DNA of 9,146 nt from UBA6183 sp034676125. GTDB lineage: Bacteria > Bacteroidota > Bacteroidia > UKL13-3. The stretch covers positions 1 to 9,146 of the forward strand of contig JAUCCO010000136.1 of assembly GCA_034676125.1 (NCBI GenBank). The letters are read 5' to 3'. The notes below the pieces were generated by a model that was not told where the DNA came from, did not search any database, and saw nothing but the letters and a program-made list of their open reading frames with translations. This document shows, in pieces, positions 1-6,363 of this stretch (position 1 is the first letter of the stretch; each line of letters begins with the position of its first letter). The translations under genes and the position numbers were made by a program.

Positions 1-1103
1 TACTAATACTTGGCTTATGCGGATTTGTATTGTGGGCAACCAAACGTTTTAAACCATACTTTAACATCAAACATTTACTCATTACTTTATTATTGGTTAC
101 TGGCATTACTTCCATTTGGTTTATGGCCGAATTATTAAAAAATGGACCAAAAGTGTTGGGTGATTTTATGGCTTACCAAGTTGATTTATTTTTGAACCCA
201 GTTGCCGGACATGGGCAGCCTTGGTTTTACCATCCTGTAGTAATTTTATTTGGATGTTTTCCTGCATCAATATTTGCATTAAAAGCATTTTTATTAAAAC
301 GAAAAGGTGATAGCGAACAACAATATCAATTTAAAACGGTAATGAATATTATGTTTTGGGTAGTGTTGATTTTATTTTCGATGGTTACCACTAAAATTGT
401 TCATTACTCGAGTTTATGTTACATACCACTTACCTTTTTAGCTGCTTATTATACTGATGATGTATTAACCCGACACGTAGCAATTGCTAAACTTAAAAGT
501 ATATTGGTTTTGATAATTGGTTTATTGCTTTCGGCAGCATTTGTAGTTTTACCTTTTGTAGATAGCATAAAGGCTAAAATAATTCCTTTTATTAAAGATG
601 ATTTTGCTGTGGCAAGTTTAAATATCACAGCAAATTGGAATGGCTTTGAATGGACCATTGGAAGTTTATTTGGCATAATGGTATTGATATTTTTTATTCA
701 ACAACAACGTAAAAATACCATAGCTGCTTTATACAGTTTATTAGTGTCATTTAGCTTATTAATACCAGTGTATATTTGGCAAGTGGCACCTAAAATAGAA
801 CAGTATAGCCAAGGCCCAGCAATTGAGTTTTACGAAACACTGCAAGGTGAAGACTGTTATGTAGAAACCTTTGGATTTAAAAGTTATGCCCAATATTTTT
901 ATCCGCAGCAAGTGCAGCATACCAACCCTAATTATGGCAATAAAGAATGGTTGTTTAAAGGTGATGTAGACAAACCTGTTTATATTGTTGCAAAAAATAT
1001 TCATGAAGAAGAATGCAAACAATATCCATTTAAAGAATTGGGTAGAAAAGGTGGATTTATTTTTTACAAACGCATTAACAATACACAACTAATTACCGAA
1101 TAA
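1..1103 (+). CDS. GT39 (ArnT/PMT-like) membrane glycosyltransferase, C-terminal part
   Basis: This is the 3' part of a gene cut by the left edge: the frame is open from base 3, so the TTG at 30 is not a start. About 366 residues remain. They carry roughly seven hydrophobic segments and then a soluble C-terminal tail of about 100 residues. Two stretches fit lipid-linked-sugar glycosyltransferases of family 39 (ArnT/PMT-like): a GHGQPWFYHPV loop near 207-239, and TTKIVHYSSLCYIPL near 387, the counterpart of the family's S-x-K-x-x-x-x-Y-x-x-P segment. Such enzymes move a sugar from a polyprenyl phosphate donor to a lipid or protein acceptor on the outer face of the inner membrane. The acceptor cannot be told here because the N-terminal catalytic loop with the Asp/Glu residues is outside the window. 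An SMR-transporter gene starts 2 bp after the stop, so the two are probably co-transcribed. Family is fairly sure, substrate unknown. Confidence 0.8.
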   Translation, partial: LILGLCGFVLWATKRFKPYFNIKHLLITLLLVTGITSIWFMAELLKNGPKVLGDFMAYQVDLFLNPVAGHGQPWFYHPVVILFGCFPASIFALKAFLLKRKGDSEQQYQFKTVMNIMFWVVLILFSMVTTKIVHYSSLCYIPLTFLAAYYTDDVLTRHVAIAKLKSILVLIIGLLLSAAFVVLPFVDSIKAKIIPFIKDDFAVASLNITANWNGFEWTIGSLFGIMVLIFFIQQQRKNTIAALYSLLVSFSLLIPVYIWQVAPKIEQYSQGPAIEFYETLQGEDCYVETFGFKSYAQYFYPQQVQHTNPNYGNKEWLFKGDVDKPVYIVAKNIHEEECKQYPFKELGRKGGFIFYKRINNTQLITE

Positions 1104-1105
1104 TT

Positions 1106-1432
1106 ATGGCTTGGATTTTATTAATAATTGCAGGACTTTTTGAAGTTGGATTTACATCATGCTTAAGCAAAGCAAAAGAAACTTCGGGAGTTACCAGCAC
1201 CTTATGGACTTTAGGTTTTTTTGTGAGCTTAACGGTAAGTATGTACTTGCTTTATAAAGCTACACAAACTTTGCCAATGGGCACTGCTTATGCCGTTTGG
1301 ACGGGTATTGGAGCAGTAGGAACAGTACTTATGGGGATATTTATTTTTAACGAACCAGCAGATTTTTGGCGGGTGTTTTTTATCTTTACCTTAATCGCTT
1401 CTATAGTTGGGTTAAAGTTTGTTTCGGAGTAA
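1106..1432 (+). CDS. sugE: SMR-family exporter, SugE/Gdx type (quaternary ammonium or guanidinium efflux)
   Basis: This 108-residue protein has four transmembrane helices, the standard SMR length. The proton- and substrate-coupling glutamate is Glu13 in helix 1. The block from L57 to G69 (TLPMGTAYAVWTG) is the helix-3 signature of the SugE/Gdx subgroup, and the chain ends GLKFVSE, as is usual there. Characterised Gdx proteins export guanidinium by proton antiport as antiparallel dimers, and some relatives pass quaternary ammonium ions. After Glu13 this protein reads VGF rather than VVW, so the Trp16 of characterised Gdx is Phe here. I recall that sequence style in other annotated SugE proteins, so substrate range should not be assumed. 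The gene begins 2 bp after the GT39 stop, which suggests translational coupling. No guanidine riboswitch is visible; any leader would lie upstream of the partial gene. ArnE/ArnF-type undecaprenyl flippases are more distant relatives and fit the sequence less well. Confidence 0.85.
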   Translation: MAWILLIIAGLFEVGFTSCLSKAKETSGVTSTLWTLGFFVSLTVSMYLLYKATQTLPMGTAYAVWTGIGAVGTVLMGIFIFNEPADFWRVFFIFTLIASIVGLKFVSE

Positions 1433-1490
1433 ATGCGCAAGGTTTAGCACAGAGGCACAATAACACAAAGCAACCGGTGGTTGGATAAGA

Positions 1491-1539
1491 CCAATTGTAA
1501 TTATTTTTTAGTCCAAACTAAAAAATAATTTTACAATGG
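1491..1539. repeat. Long AT-rich inverted repeat (hairpin 1)
   Basis: The arms pair across a four-base CCAA loop (1513-1516). Bases 1499-1512 pair with 1517-1530 without mismatch, and after a two-base bulge 1494-1498 pair with 1533-1537. CC at 1491-1492 pairs with GG at 1538-1539 if one A bulges. No T-run follows on either strand, so it is not a classical intrinsic terminator, although it lies between the convergent 3' ends of the SMR gene and tsaE and could still slow transcription. The stem is almost entirely A/T. Confidence 0.7.
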
Positions 1540-1541
1540 TA

Positions 1542-1615
1542 ATACCGATGCTACATGAAAATAGTTCAATGAAGCTCAAAACGCAATTGGACTATATTGA
1601 ATGTGCTTTCGGTAT
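1542..1615. repeat. Imperfect long palindrome (hairpin 2)
   Basis: ATACCGA (1542-1548) pairs with TCGGTAT (1609-1615), and ATAGTTCAAT (1561-1570) pairs with ATTGGACTAT (1586-1595) with one G-T pair. Partial pairing between them (GC-ACAT with ATGT-GC) joins the two into one interrupted stem around a 15-base loop (1571-1585). In addition TTGGACTA at 1587-1594 is the exact reverse complement of TAGTCCAA at 1509-1516 in hairpin 1, so the two hairpins could exchange partners. This is not coding. It resembles the palindromes of small non-autonomous repeats (REP- or MITE-like), but no transposase or target duplication is visible to prove that. Confidence 0.6.
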
Positions 1616-1733
1616 AAGATAAACGCAGAGCCACAGAGGACACAGAGAAAAAAAACACCGCAATGGCGCAAGGTAAATTACTTCGGAATATTTGATATTT
1701 AATTGAATATTTCTTGCGCTCTTTGCCAGAAAT

Positions 1734-2159
1734 CTAATAACTTATTTTAACCGTTCTATTGTATTCATCGGCTCTTGTAATTTCAACTTTTACCACTTCA
1801 TCATCAACCAATAATTCTTCAATATTTTCTGGCCATTCCATTAAGCAAACATTGCCACTATAAAAGTAGTCTTCGTAACCAATATCATACACTTCATTTA
1901 TATTATTTATCCTATAAAAATCAAAATGAAAAAGTGTATTTTTATCTGTAGTAGTATACTCGTTAACCAAAGCAAATGTTGGGCTTGATACTTCTTGATG
2001 AACCCCTAATTGTTTACAAATTTGTTTAATAAGTGTGGTTTTTCCAGCACCCATTTGTCCATAAAATGCAATTAATTTATATTGATTAAATAACCCAATA
2101 ATAGCCGAAGCTACTTGAGGTAAATCAGCTAAATTAACCTTAGTAAATTCCTGATGCAT
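1734..2159 (-). CDS. tsaE: tRNA t6A37 synthesis ATPase TsaE
   Basis: This 141-residue protein has the normal size and order of motifs for TsaE (YjeE). The Walker A loop is GQMGAGKT at residues 34-41, then SSPTF at 58-62 (switch-like region), HFDFYR at 78-83, and MEWPE at 107-111, the usual conserved acidic-Trp motif. TsaE works in the cytoplasm with TsaB and TsaD. Its ATP hydrolysis resets the complex that transfers threonylcarbamoyl-AMP to adenosine 37 of tRNAs reading ANN codons. It is generally essential in bacteria. The ATG at 2159 lies one base after the stop of the YghO/GNAT-like gene upstream, so the pair is surely one transcript with coupled translation. No clear intrinsic terminator follows before the hairpin island at 1491-1615. 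Confidence 0.95.
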   Translation of the reverse strand: MHQEFTKVNLADLPQVASAIIGLFNQYKLIAFYGQMGAGKTTLIKQICKQLGVHQEVSSPTFALVNEYTTTDKNTLFHFDFYRINNINEVYDIGYEDYFYSGNVCLMEWPENIEELLVDDEVVKVEITRADEYNRTVKISY

Positions 2160-2160
2160 G

Positions 2161-3282
2161 TTAAAATTTATAACTATAAGTATAATGTACTTTTGTGGTT
2201 ACCGCACCTAAAGCATTAAACAACGAGTGCATTTTAGGGTTAAAATCTCCTATCCACGAAAGCTCTGAAGTACGCAAGTGTTTATGTTTTAAAACAGCCT
2301 CGTGCACTTTCATAATCATACCCGTTTCTAAGCCTAAGTTTTGGTATTTAGGAATTACGCCAAATACAATTCCCCTAACCCTATCTATTCTTCCAAATTT
2401 ACGGAACCACAAAAATTTAATCTTGGCCCACAAATTCATTTTACCACGTAGGTGTTTAAAAATCTGGTTTACATCAATGGTGTTAATATAAAAACCGGCA
2501 GGTTCATCATCGTGGTAAGCAAACCATATTAAATCTTCGCGCAAAATTGGTCGCAATGCTTTTAAAGTTAGCATTACCCTATCCATTGTCATGGGCGTGT
2601 AATCTGGCCTGTGTGCCCAAGCTTGGTTATAAATACTTACAAAATCGGCAGCAAATTTATTGATATCATCATCCCTATAATGCTCAAATTTATATACCGG
2701 GTTGTTTAATACACGGCTTGCAATTTTTCCAAAACGTACGGTATCAAAACCTTCTTCGGTTACTTCGCTGGTAGATTGTTCGTAAAGTCTAGTAAATCCA
2801 TACGACTCAAAAAATTCTTGGTAGTAAGGTGGATTATAATTTTCTAAGTATGATGGATTAGTAAATCCCTTCACCATCAACCCCCAAAACCTATCTTTTT
2901 CGCCAAAATTAATTGGTCCATCCATGCCAATAAATCCTTTACTTTTTAACCATTTTTTACATGTATCAAACAATAAATAGGCAGCATCTTTATCATTAAT
3001 ACACTCAAAAAAGCCCATCCCGCCTGTGTTATGCCCACTTTGTTCAATATACTTTTGGTTATAAAAAGCAGCCACTCTACCTATTAATTTTCCGGCATCA
3101 TTATAAAGTAACCACCTGCACACACCACCTTCTTTAAAAAACGGATTTTGTTTTGGATCAAACACCTCTTCAATGTCTTGGTTAAGTGGAGCTATCCACT
3201 CCGCATCATGCTTATATAAAATATGAGGAACCTTAATAAAGGCTTTATGATGTTGCGAACTGGTTACTTCTACTACTTCCAT
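2161..3282 (-). CDS. YghO-like / GNAT-fold acyltransferase-family protein
   Basis: This is a 373-residue soluble protein without signal peptide or membrane segments. It resembles the YghO-type group of the GNAT superfamily. Landmarks are FFKEGGVCRWLLY near residues 48-60, an early beta-strand KLIGRVAAF (65-73), GGMGFFECIND (88-97), and the group's typical block MDGPINFGEKDRFWGLMVKGF spanning 120-140, followed by NYNPPYYQEFFESYGF (149-163). A second half, about 180-373, contains a further GNAT-like segment with RGIVFGVIPKYQNLGLETGMIMK, the place where acetyl-CoA would bind. No substrate is known to me for this group, so only the fold-level assignment is offered. It stands first in a two-gene transcript with tsaE, one base apart. 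It is divergent from the redoxin-like gene at 3366, sharing an 83-bp intergenic space. Confidence 0.7.
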   Translation of the reverse strand: MEVVEVTSSQHHKAFIKVPHILYKHDAEWIAPLNQDIEEVFDPKQNPFFKEGGVCRWLLYNDAGKLIGRVAAFYNQKYIEQSGHNTGGMGFFECINDKDAAYLLFDTCKKWLKSKGFIGMDGPINFGEKDRFWGLMVKGFTNPSYLENYNPPYYQEFFESYGFTRLYEQSTSEVTEEGFDTVRFGKIASRVLNNPVYKFEHYRDDDINKFAADFVSIYNQAWAHRPDYTPMTMDRVMLTLKALRPILREDLIWFAYHDDEPAGFYINTIDVNQIFKHLRGKMNLWAKIKFLWFRKFGRIDRVRGIVFGVIPKYQNLGLETGMIMKVHEAVLKHKHLRTSELSWIGDFNPKMHSLFNALGAVTTKVHYTYSYKF

Positions 3283-3365
3283 ATGTTAAATTACTGCAAT
3301 CTTATTTTAAATAAGTGAGCAAATGTGTATTTTGCGTGGGTCAAAAATAAAAAATAATTTAAGGT
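3283..3365. promoter_or_regulatory. Divergent promoter region (weak matches)
   Basis: These 83 bp must hold the start signals of both the minus-strand YghO-like/tsaE pair and the plus-strand redoxin gene. On the minus strand TAAGATTG (one mismatch to TAnnTTTG) follows a TTTG at a rather short 15-base spacing. On the plus strand TATTTTG at 3328-3334 is one base short of the -7 consensus and lies about 30 bp before the ATG. Neither is convincing alone; the divergent gene layout is the main evidence. Confidence 0.4.
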
Positions 3366-3902
3366 ATGCTTCAAATAGGTGATAAATTACCCGAATTCGA
3401 TTTAATCGGATACGATGACAAAGTTCATTCGAACTTTGAATATGCAGATAAGTATGCTCTTGCTGTGGTATTTACAGGCAACAACTCGCCAATTGCGAAG
3501 GCGTATGATAAACGCTTACTTAAATTATTTACAAGATACGAAGATGATAATTTGGCAATTATTGCCATAAATTCTAATTGCAGCATCAAATCTCCTGAAG
3601 ATTCTTTAGCTGAAATGAAAAAAACTGCCGTGAGACTTAACATGGAAGAACTGCATTTTATGTATCTGAAAGATGAAGACCAAACGGTAGCTAAATTATT
3701 TGGCGCAACTTGTACACCCGAGGTGTTTTTATTTAACTCAAAACGCGAACTTGTTTACAAAGGTGCAATTGATGATTATTGGGAAAGTGAAAATGGAGTA
3801 ACCAGTGCCTATTTAGAAGAAGCAATTGAAGAGGCTTTGGACGGTATGGATATTGATTTCCCTGAAATACCAAGCGAAGGCACACCCATAATTTGGAAAT
3901 AA
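3366..3902 (+). CDS. Peroxiredoxin/thioredoxin-like protein lacking the family cysteines
   Basis: This 178-residue cytoplasmic protein has no signal peptide. It follows the PRX-like/AhpC-TSA subfamily closely: MLQIGDKLPEFDL at the start, AIIAINSN (64-71), SPEDSLAEMK (76-84), FMYLKDEDQTVAKLFGATCTPEVFLF (98-123), LVYKGAIDDYW (129-139), and a C-terminal tail ending EGTPIIWK. In typical members the segment after the first strand reads FTCNHCP and the tail reads GCSIKWK. Here they are FTGNNSP (36-42) and GTPIIWK, so both active-site cysteines and the tail cysteine are gone. Cys72 and Cys116 remain, the latter at the usual TCTPE site. It is unlikely to be a normal thiol peroxidase or disulphide reductase; a non-catalytic or altered role is inference. 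The reading frame is intact, and a terminator hairpin follows 30 bp after the stop. Confidence 0.75.
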   Translation: MLQIGDKLPEFDLIGYDDKVHSNFEYADKYALAVVFTGNNSPIAKAYDKRLLKLFTRYEDDNLAIIAINSNCSIKSPEDSLAEMKKTAVRLNMEELHFMYLKDEDQTVAKLFGATCTPEVFLFNSKRELVYKGAIDDYWESENGVTSAYLEEAIEEALDGMDIDFPEIPSEGTPIIWK

Positions 3903-3931
3903 TTTTAACACAACAAACTCATTAAAAATAG

Positions 3932-3962
3932 CGCTAACCCCAACATAAGGTTAGCGTTTGTA
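3932..3962 (+). terminator. Rho-independent terminator after the redoxin-like gene
   Basis: CGCTAACC (3932-3939) pairs perfectly with GGTTAGCG (3949-3956) around a nine-base loop, followed by the T-rich TTTGTATTT and preceded by an A-run (3924-3928). The hairpin lies 30 bp after the redoxin stop and ends 26 bp before the lgt ATG. It probably separates the two transcription units, although some read-through into lgt is possible. Confidence 0.65.
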
Positions 3963-3974
3963 TTTAGTACAAAC
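3956..3974 (+). promoter_or_regulatory. Second small hairpin immediately before lgt
   Basis: GTTTGTA (3956-3962) pairs perfectly with TACAAAC (3968-3974) around a five-base TTTAG loop. The structure abuts the terminator hairpin, sharing base 3956, and ends 7 bp before the lgt ATG at 3982. It could affect ribosome access to lgt, or be a symmetrical protein site; nothing in the sequence decides between these. Confidence 0.4.
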
Positions 3975-3981
3975 ACAATTT

Positions 3982-5154
3982 ATGTATCCAACTATATCAG
4001 ATTTATTAAAGGATTTATTCGGTTTTTATATTCCACTGCCTATTCAAACATTTGGTTTTTTTATGGCCATATCATTTGCAGCAGCATATTATACCACCGC
4101 AAGTGAACTTAAGCGAAAAACTGCACAAGGCTTTATCAATACCATTAAACGTACTGTAATTAAAAACAAAGCAATAACTACTGCTGATTACATTAGCAAT
4201 GTGGTTTTAGGTGCGTTAATTGGCTACAAGGGTTTAGAAATTTTATTGGATTACAATGCCTTGGTTCAAAACCCACAATTATTTATTTTGTCGGCTAAAG
4301 GCAGTTGGTTCGGATTATTTATTGGTGCTGGTATTGGTTATTACAACACCTATAAAGATGCTAAAAAACTTATTGGTAAAACACAACAAACTGTAGTTGA
4401 AGAAATACAACCTTACGAATTGATGTGGAATATTACGGCTATTGCTGGCATTGCTGGTATTTTAGGCGCTAAAGTCTTTCATAACCTAGAGTATATAGAT
4501 GATTTAATTGCCGACCCAATTGGCTCGTTACTTTCGTTTAGCGGATTAACTTTTTATGGAGGATTGATAGTGGCAGCAATTGCTGTTTTATATTACACCA
4601 ATAAAAATAAAATCCCTGCTTTACACATGATAGATGCAACTGCACCTGGATTAATGTTGGCCTACGGAATTGGTAGAATTGGTTGCCATTTAAGTGGTGA
4701 TGGCGATTGGGGAATTGTAAACCTTGCTCCAAAACCAGATTTACTAAGTTTTTTACCTGATTGGGTTTGGGCTTATAATTATCCGCACAATGTACTTAAC
4801 GAAGGCATTTTAATTCCAGGATGTGAAGGGCCACATTGTTACATGTTACCCCAAAACGTATTTCCAACTGCATTTTACGAAGTAATTATGGCCGTTGCAT
4901 TGTTTGGTTTATTATGGGGTTTACGTAAGCGCATTACCATACCAGGTGTATTGTTTTTTGTGTATTTAATTGTAAACGGAATTGAACGTTTTAGTATCGA
5001 AAAAATTAGGGTAAACAGTACTTACAACATATTTGGACATGCCATTACACAAGCTGAACTTATCTCTACATTTATGGTAATTGGAGGCATAATAGGTGTG
5101 TTAGTTTTAATAAAACGCAAAACGCCAAATGACAATAAACCAAGCACTACTTAA
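3982..5154 (+). CDS. lgt: Prolipoprotein diacylglyceryl transferase Lgt
   Basis: This is a 390-residue polytopic inner-membrane enzyme that transfers diacylglycerol from phosphatidylglycerol to the lipobox cysteine of prelipoproteins, the first step of lipoprotein maturation. The family signature is GRIGCHLSGDGDWG at residues 231-244, matching the GRxGN/C...G block of Lgt. Near the C-terminus PTAFYE and NGIERFSIEKIRVN carry the conserved Tyr-Glu and Arg positions. Seven or so hydrophobic segments are visible. The protein is about 100 residues longer than E. coli Lgt, with extra sequence between residues about 35 and 140; longer forms occur in Bacteroidota. I chose ATG 3982: a TTG at 3958 would start inside the terminator hairpin and add eight residues not typical of the family. 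The 3' end overlaps the next gene by 26 bp. Confidence 0.93.
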   Translation: MYPTISDLLKDLFGFYIPLPIQTFGFFMAISFAAAYYTTASELKRKTAQGFINTIKRTVIKNKAITTADYISNVVLGALIGYKGLEILLDYNALVQNPQLFILSAKGSWFGLFIGAGIGYYNTYKDAKKLIGKTQQTVVEEIQPYELMWNITAIAGIAGILGAKVFHNLEYIDDLIADPIGSLLSFSGLTFYGGLIVAAIAVLYYTNKNKIPALHMIDATAPGLMLAYGIGRIGCHLSGDGDWGIVNLAPKPDLLSFLPDWVWAYNYPHNVLNEGILIPGCEGPHCYMLPQNVFPTAFYEVIMAVALFGLLWGLRKRITIPGVLFFVYLIVNGIERFSIEKIRVNSTYNIFGHAITQAELISTFMVIGGIIGVLVLIKRKTPNDNKPSTT

Positions 5155-6325
5155 ACTAAGCAGCTTCGTATTTTTATTAACCGTTGCAACTTTTATTAAT
5201 GCCCAAAACCTATTGGTAAATGGTGGGTTTGAAGACATAAATGTTTGTTGCGAAAAAAAAGCACTTTGTAGTCCAGAAGGATGGTTTGGAATTAACCTAC
5301 ACAAATACGACCACGACATTATTCCGCTTAACCCAGAGTATAAAAATAAAGCAACAGGCATTGCTGCTATTTGGATTGAAACAGGTTCGCCACGGTTTAG
5401 AATTGCTTGGGCAAAGTTTGCAGCCATTACTCCGCTTGTAGCGCCATTAAAGGCAAACCACACTTATATTATTAAATTAAAAGTATTGGCACATGTGTAT
5501 GCCATTAGCGAGTTTCATATTTCGTTTAGCGATTCGGCATTACCTAATTTAAGAACCCAAAAACCTGCTATTACTTTAAAAAATCGCAGGTTTATAAAAG
5601 GTAAAAATTGGGTTGAAATTACTAGGCAATATACCGCCACTGGTAATGAAAAATATATGGCCATTGGATTATTAAAACCTTGCCACAAGATTAGGTACAA
5701 ATCAATAAAAGGCAATAAAGGTTTGGGTGGAATATATATTGATGACATATCACTTATGGCAACAGATAGCACCGAACAAGAAGAAATTAATTTAGCTACC
5801 GACTCGGCCAAACAATATATTTATAGTGAAAACAGAAGACACAATTTTGCACGATTATGCAGGGGTTCAACTATTTTGTTTCCTAGTATTTTAAAAGATC
5901 CAATGGTTGATTCAACTACAACACTGCGTAATATTTTAAGTGAAGAAAGATTGGTAGCATTTAACGTAGACATTAACCGACCATCATACCTTACCAATGT
6001 TTCTTACAATAATAAGTACCAAATTATGCCTAATGCTTACCACATCATCAACCCCATTTTAACGTATTTAAAAACCAATAAACAAACAGAAATATTATTG
6101 ATAGGTCATGTTGATATACGTACTTCCGATTTTGAAAACCACTCGATAAGTGTATTACAAGCTTTAGGCGTGCGCGAATATTTAGTAAAAAATGGCATTG
6201 CCAAAACACGCATAAGGGTTGAAGGTAAAGGCAGCTACGAAAACATAGGAAACATTGCACACCCTAAAGGTTACAATTTAAATAACCGCATCGAGTATAT
6301 ATTTACTCCGCAGCCAACAAATTAA
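5129..6325 (+). CDS. Exported OmpA C-terminal-domain protein with N-terminal jelly-roll-like domain
   Basis: This 398-residue protein has a Sec signal peptide, with cleavage likely after Ala25 (FINA-QN). Residues about 27-215 open with LLVNGGFEDINVCC and close with GGIYIDDISL, the layout of carbohydrate-binding or galactose-binding-like jelly rolls seen in Bacteroidota surface proteins. Four cysteines fall in the first third. The C-terminal third (about 310-395) is an OmpA domain: ILLIGHVD at 322-329, NGIAKTRIRVEGKGS, and NNRIEYIF near the end. In peptidoglycan-binding OmpA domains Asp of GHxD and Arg of the LSxxRA segment hold diaminopimelate. Asp329 is present, but the arginine site is Gln344 (SISVLQA), and NRR is NNR. 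Outer-membrane or periplasmic location is likely; peptidoglycan binding is doubtful. The gene overlaps lgt by 26 bp in another frame and is probably co-transcribed with it. Confidence 0.8.
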   Translation: MTINQALLKLSSFVFLLTVATFINAQNLLVNGGFEDINVCCEKKALCSPEGWFGINLHKYDHDIIPLNPEYKNKATGIAAIWIETGSPRFRIAWAKFAAITPLVAPLKANHTYIIKLKVLAHVYAISEFHISFSDSALPNLRTQKPAITLKNRRFIKGKNWVEITRQYTATGNEKYMAIGLLKPCHKIRYKSIKGNKGLGGIYIDDISLMATDSTEQEEINLATDSAKQYIYSENRRHNFARLCRGSTILFPSILKDPMVDSTTTLRNILSEERLVAFNVDINRPSYLTNVSYNNKYQIMPNAYHIINPILTYLKTNKQTEILLIGHVDIRTSDFENHSISVLQALGVREYLVKNGIAKTRIRVEGKGSYENIGNIAHPKGYNLNNRIEYIFTPQPTN

Positions 6326-6363
6326 TTTAACTTTGGCATCATTTTTAAATACATAGCAGTATC

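Larger units (their letters stand above)
1435..1674. repeat. Short CACAGAGG / GCGCAAGG repeat units flanking the hairpin island
   Basis: GCGCAAGGT occurs at 1435-1443, directly after the SMR stop codon, and again at 1666-1674. CACAGAGG occurs at 1448-1455 and at 1632-1639, the second followed at once by CACAGAG (1641-1647). A reverse-strand relative, TTGCGCTCTTTGCC, lies at 1714-1727. From memory, motifs of this style (CGCAAAG... and CACAGAGGACACAGAG...) recur between genes in many environmental bacterial genomes, including Bacteroidota. They are non-coding here. The order, GCGCAAGG-CACAGAGG before and CACAGAGG-GCGCAAGG after, brackets the two hairpins at 1491-1615. Whether this marks an insertion or an old repeat cluster is inference. 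Confidence 0.55.

Noticed and set aside
30..32. TTG at 30 as the start of the GT39 gene
   Set aside because: The frame stays open to the left edge with hydrophobic residues continuing the membrane segment, so the gene is simply truncated by the window.
1494..1537. Hairpin 1 as a standard rho-independent terminator for the SMR gene or tsaE
   Set aside because: The stem is nearly all A/T and no T-run follows it on either strand; it may affect transcription but does not fit the standard form.
3958..3981. TTG start for lgt at 3958
   Set aside because: It would overlap the terminator hairpin and second hairpin and add eight residues not typical of Lgt. The ATG at 3982 is better.
6332..6352. Possible sigma-54 promoter (TTTGGCATCATTTTTAAA) before the DUF4294 gene
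   Set aside because: The -24 GG is present but the required -12 GC is missing, and the operon layout explains expression from upstream.
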